DNA of 64,000 nucleotides, from positions 310,001-374,000 of the forward strand of contig BTUW01000001.1 in the NCBI GenBank assembly GCA_045863055.1, written 5' to 3'. The translations under genes and the position numbers were made by a program. The DNA comes from UTCHB3 sp008363265. Its GTDB lineage: Bacteria; Bacteroidota; Ignavibacteria; Ignavibacteriales; Ignavibacteriaceae. A model generated the notes under the pieces. The model was not told the DNA's origin and ran no database searches. It was given only the letters and a program-made list of their open reading frames with translations. Positions 63,201 through 64,000 of the stretch are shown here, piece after piece (the stretch's first letter is position 1; each line of letters starts with the position of its first letter).

Positions 63201-63288
63201 AGTCGAATTCCGAATTATACTTGTCGAACTGGCCATAAGCAGTGAAAGAAAGAAGAAGTGCCGCGATAAATGAAAATTTCTTAAACAT
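60220..63288 (-). CDS. Outer-membrane gluzincin-like protease fused to TolB propeller and beta barrel
   Basis: 1022 residues from ATG 63288 (a TTG just upstream is less likely). Signal peptide to about AYGQ. A zinc peptidase with His121-Glu122-x-x-His125 in VISHEFTHMVQIQ and a downstream Glu181 in PAWFAEGTAQYM, gluzincin-like. Then a WD40/TolB-type propeller (PSFSADGKKIYYISNK, PSVSPDGSKIVFLFQ, NPKFSRDSRAVFFDYQ; ~330-590) and a C-terminal Omp85-like beta-barrel (~660-1022; GMKAYPFYSISGNEIVYANL, VFGDVGNAW). I read it as a surface-displayed protease tethered by its own barrel. It starts 9 nt after the T9SS gene. Confidence 0.82.
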   Translation of the reverse strand: MFKKFSFIAALLLSFTAYGQFDKYNSEFDWYTIKGKNVEVHFHEGAERTARVILKIAEEVWDPVCSLYDYYPDKVHYVVKDIDDYSNGATYFFDNKIEIWTSALDFDLRGSHHWLRNVISHEFTHMVQIQASLKTTRSVPAVYLQVLNYEDKRRPDILYGFPNVIASYPLAMLNMPAWFAEGTAQYMRKEFDYDNWDAHRDMILRSYVLDSNMLTWNQMGVFEKTSLGNESVYNSGFALTKYIAQKYGEDKLMKLTRSLGKLTHFSFDAAAKDILGMDGKELYNEWATFLRKDYGERIAPVLDNKVAGEMVGPTGFGNFYPSFSADGKKIYYISNKTSDYFSPTALYEYDIASKEEKLLIPGVRSTYAEVPGADKMIYSKLGDDNPFDYKVHDLYVYDRKADKGTRLTYNMRANMPSVSPDGSKIVFLFQKDGTTNVGMVDIEGKNFKQLTFYSNGEQVYNPKFSRDSRAVFFDYQYHHGRDLATVPVDGGPVTFVLQTPGDERSAVETQDGKILYASSETGIFNLYLYDKASSQSRRVTNVTGGAFMPAVDANGNITYAGYTSGGYKIFHLKLEEQAKVDETKRYVKRDDPPLDMEKPFADTKKFDWDRLKRFNDYEYPDTAKTKYSGAFSRLSIFPFVRYDNYSTTNNAIEKIKPGLYVSSSDMLNRFSIFGGGSINLRGERDLFLSFDYRNKLPLLPALGLYPDLGIEVYNVTRKADVEIYFDELPKTSTDVTYNLFEVDIIARHKLFAKTKDLELRYIFSSYTASIGSFIIPNTTDLYPTFNDTYLIGSNFRVTYKTDYKKPNRDMDINPIGSSLEIRYDYEMNRFNPDGEYTVEDGLLVAQYKNFDFHRLEVNAGYSFETFKGHTLSAKVRAGTIFGPPVPDFFDFFLGGLIGMKAYPFYSISGNEIVYANLTYRLPLFKEIDYKFGHLYLDKIYLSVFGDVGNAWTGNLAESGNLVKGAGAELRLSLNSFYLFPTAVFFSAAYGFDQVSKMAQTGEIVKYGKEWHFYGGVLFGFDI

Positions 63289-63297
63289 CAATTTCCG

Positions 63298-64000
63298 CTA
63301 TTTAATAATTGCAATTTTAATCACTTTATGGCCGGTTTTTCCTGAAACCACCGAAGTAGCCTCCACATTCGCGAGGTAAACACCCGACTGAATGTTTCTG
63401 ATATCCCATCTGATCTCGCCATCCATTCCACCCTGTCCGAAACCTTTAAGGTCGGCAACAAAATCACCGGCGAGGTCGAATATCTTTACTGTTACATCAG
63501 AATCCTCATCAACATAGAACCTGATGAATGTCTCGGTTCCCGTCGCGGGGTTTGGATAGTTGTAAACTTTTTGTTCAGGCATATAGGCTTTATCTGTAAC
63601 AGAACCTGAGGTAAGCTTTGCCGAGAGTGTGTTGGCATCGTTGCCGTATTTACCATAAAAGAATGGCGTGCCCGCGGCGAGGTTGAGTGTCCAAGAGTTT
63701 ACTGTCCCGGACTGGCCAAGGGTCAGAATTCCCGGCATACCTGATGTCACGAAATATTCAGCGCCGTGGCTTGAAATATCAGCGAATGCTTCACCGGTGC
63801 TGAGGGGGAAACCGTCAACAAGTTTGCCTGTAAGACCGTCATTCGCGTAAACCAAACCGTTAGTGGTAAATGAGATGATCTCAGGGTGTTTTGTCCCGGT
63901 AAAATCAACCGCCATGGTATTCCCGGCGAAAGTTGTTCCCCCGGTGAGCACGACCGGGAAATTATCTGCCACTGCTCCCGTAAGGTTAACTGAATAAAGC
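63298..64000 (-). CDS. Secreted protein with T9SS sorting domain (5' end beyond the window)
   Basis: The frame stays open through the right edge, so the start is missing; about 233 residues are visible. VCBS/FG-GAP-like segments (DFTGTKHPEIISFTTNGLVY, GLTGKLVDGFPLSTGEAFAD) precede a type A T9SS sorting domain at the end: QKVYNYPNPATGTETFIRFY, VKIFDLAGDFVADL, SGVYLANVEA. A Sec-exported, T9SS-sorted surface protein. First gene of the co-directional run ending at 53051. Confidence 0.85.
   Translation of the reverse strand, partial: LYSVNLTGAVADNFPVVLTGGTTFAGNTMAVDFTGTKHPEIISFTTNGLVYANDGLTGKLVDGFPLSTGEAFADISSHGAEYFVTSGMPGILTLGQSGTVNSWTLNLAAGTPFFYGKYGNDANTLSAKLTSGSVTDKAYMPEQKVYNYPNPATGTETFIRFYVDEDSDVTVKIFDLAGDFVADLKGFGQGGMDGEIRWDIRNIQSGVYLANVEATSVVSGKTGHKVIKIAIIK

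Overview
The window looks like a chromosomal segment from a member of the Bacteroidota/Chlorobi side of the tree, most likely an Ignavibacteria-type bacterium. The reasons are secreted proteins ending in a type IX secretion (T9SS) sorting domain with the YPNPFNPVT hallmark, a PorQ-like protein, a Gram-negative envelope set (BamA, two Skp/OmpH, LpxD), frequent TTG starts, and a recurring promoter box TATATTTG (the Bacteroidota TAnnTTTG -7 element). Genes are densely packed, with many 1-4 nt overlaps. I see no insertion sequence, prophage, CRISPR array or rRNA. No gene-free stretch exceeds 300 nt; the longest (15428-15705, 278 nt) is a divergent intergenic region in which I see no structure.

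Layout. 1-5672: ATPase fragment, MscS channel, TrkH/TrkA K+ uptake and a PLP dehydratase. 5751-10621: tRNA-Leu, trigger factor with a His/Asp repeat tail, ClpP, and a VWA-AAA+ pair. 10659-15427 (minus): an unknown protein, a large T9SS-secreted protein and a lipoprotein. 15706-21118: a degenerate SGNH protein, YbaK deacylase, an S9 peptidase and an ACC-deaminase-like enzyme. 21119-26252: a histidine-themed stretch with a histidine ammonia-lyase homologue, HisRS, hemolysin III, pirin and tRNA-His. 26409-28871: small secreted proteins, a lipoprotein and an esterase. 28897-30744: queE-queD-truA. 30734-36153 (minus): uppS-bamA-skp-skp-lpxD envelope operon. 36308-37666 (minus): lexA with a mini-WYL protein and an unknown protein. 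37827-41438: surE, a membrane VWA protein and comF. 41439-45878 (minus): porQ, panD, secreted protein, LytR_C protein, rsfS, argS. 46098-49120: a binding protein coupled to a dCache receptor. 49110-52969 (minus): rel, ruvX, cyclic-nucleotide-type K+ channel. 53051-64000 (minus): a co-directional run of T9SS protein, protease-propeller-barrel protein, DUF5683-like protein, MBOAT-like protein, SGNH protein, der, flavoprotein and TPR protein.

The observations I rate highest are these. (1) The tRNA-His gene lacks the nearly universal G-1:C73 pair (it has T-1 and A73), and a HisRS whose motif-2 region resembles the Alphaproteobacteria type lies 2 kb away, suggesting a switched histidine identity system. 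(2) The same degenerate 7-bp satellite (GAGTGGY) sits inside two neighbouring genes in opposite orientations. (3) An MBOAT-family protein has lost both family histidines. (4) The lexA promoter has a perfect palindrome exactly filling its 17-bp spacer and appears to drive a lexA/mini-WYL/unknown operon. (5) The trigger factor carries a tandem 11-residue His/Asp tail. All functions are inferred from sequence reading alone; no database search was run.
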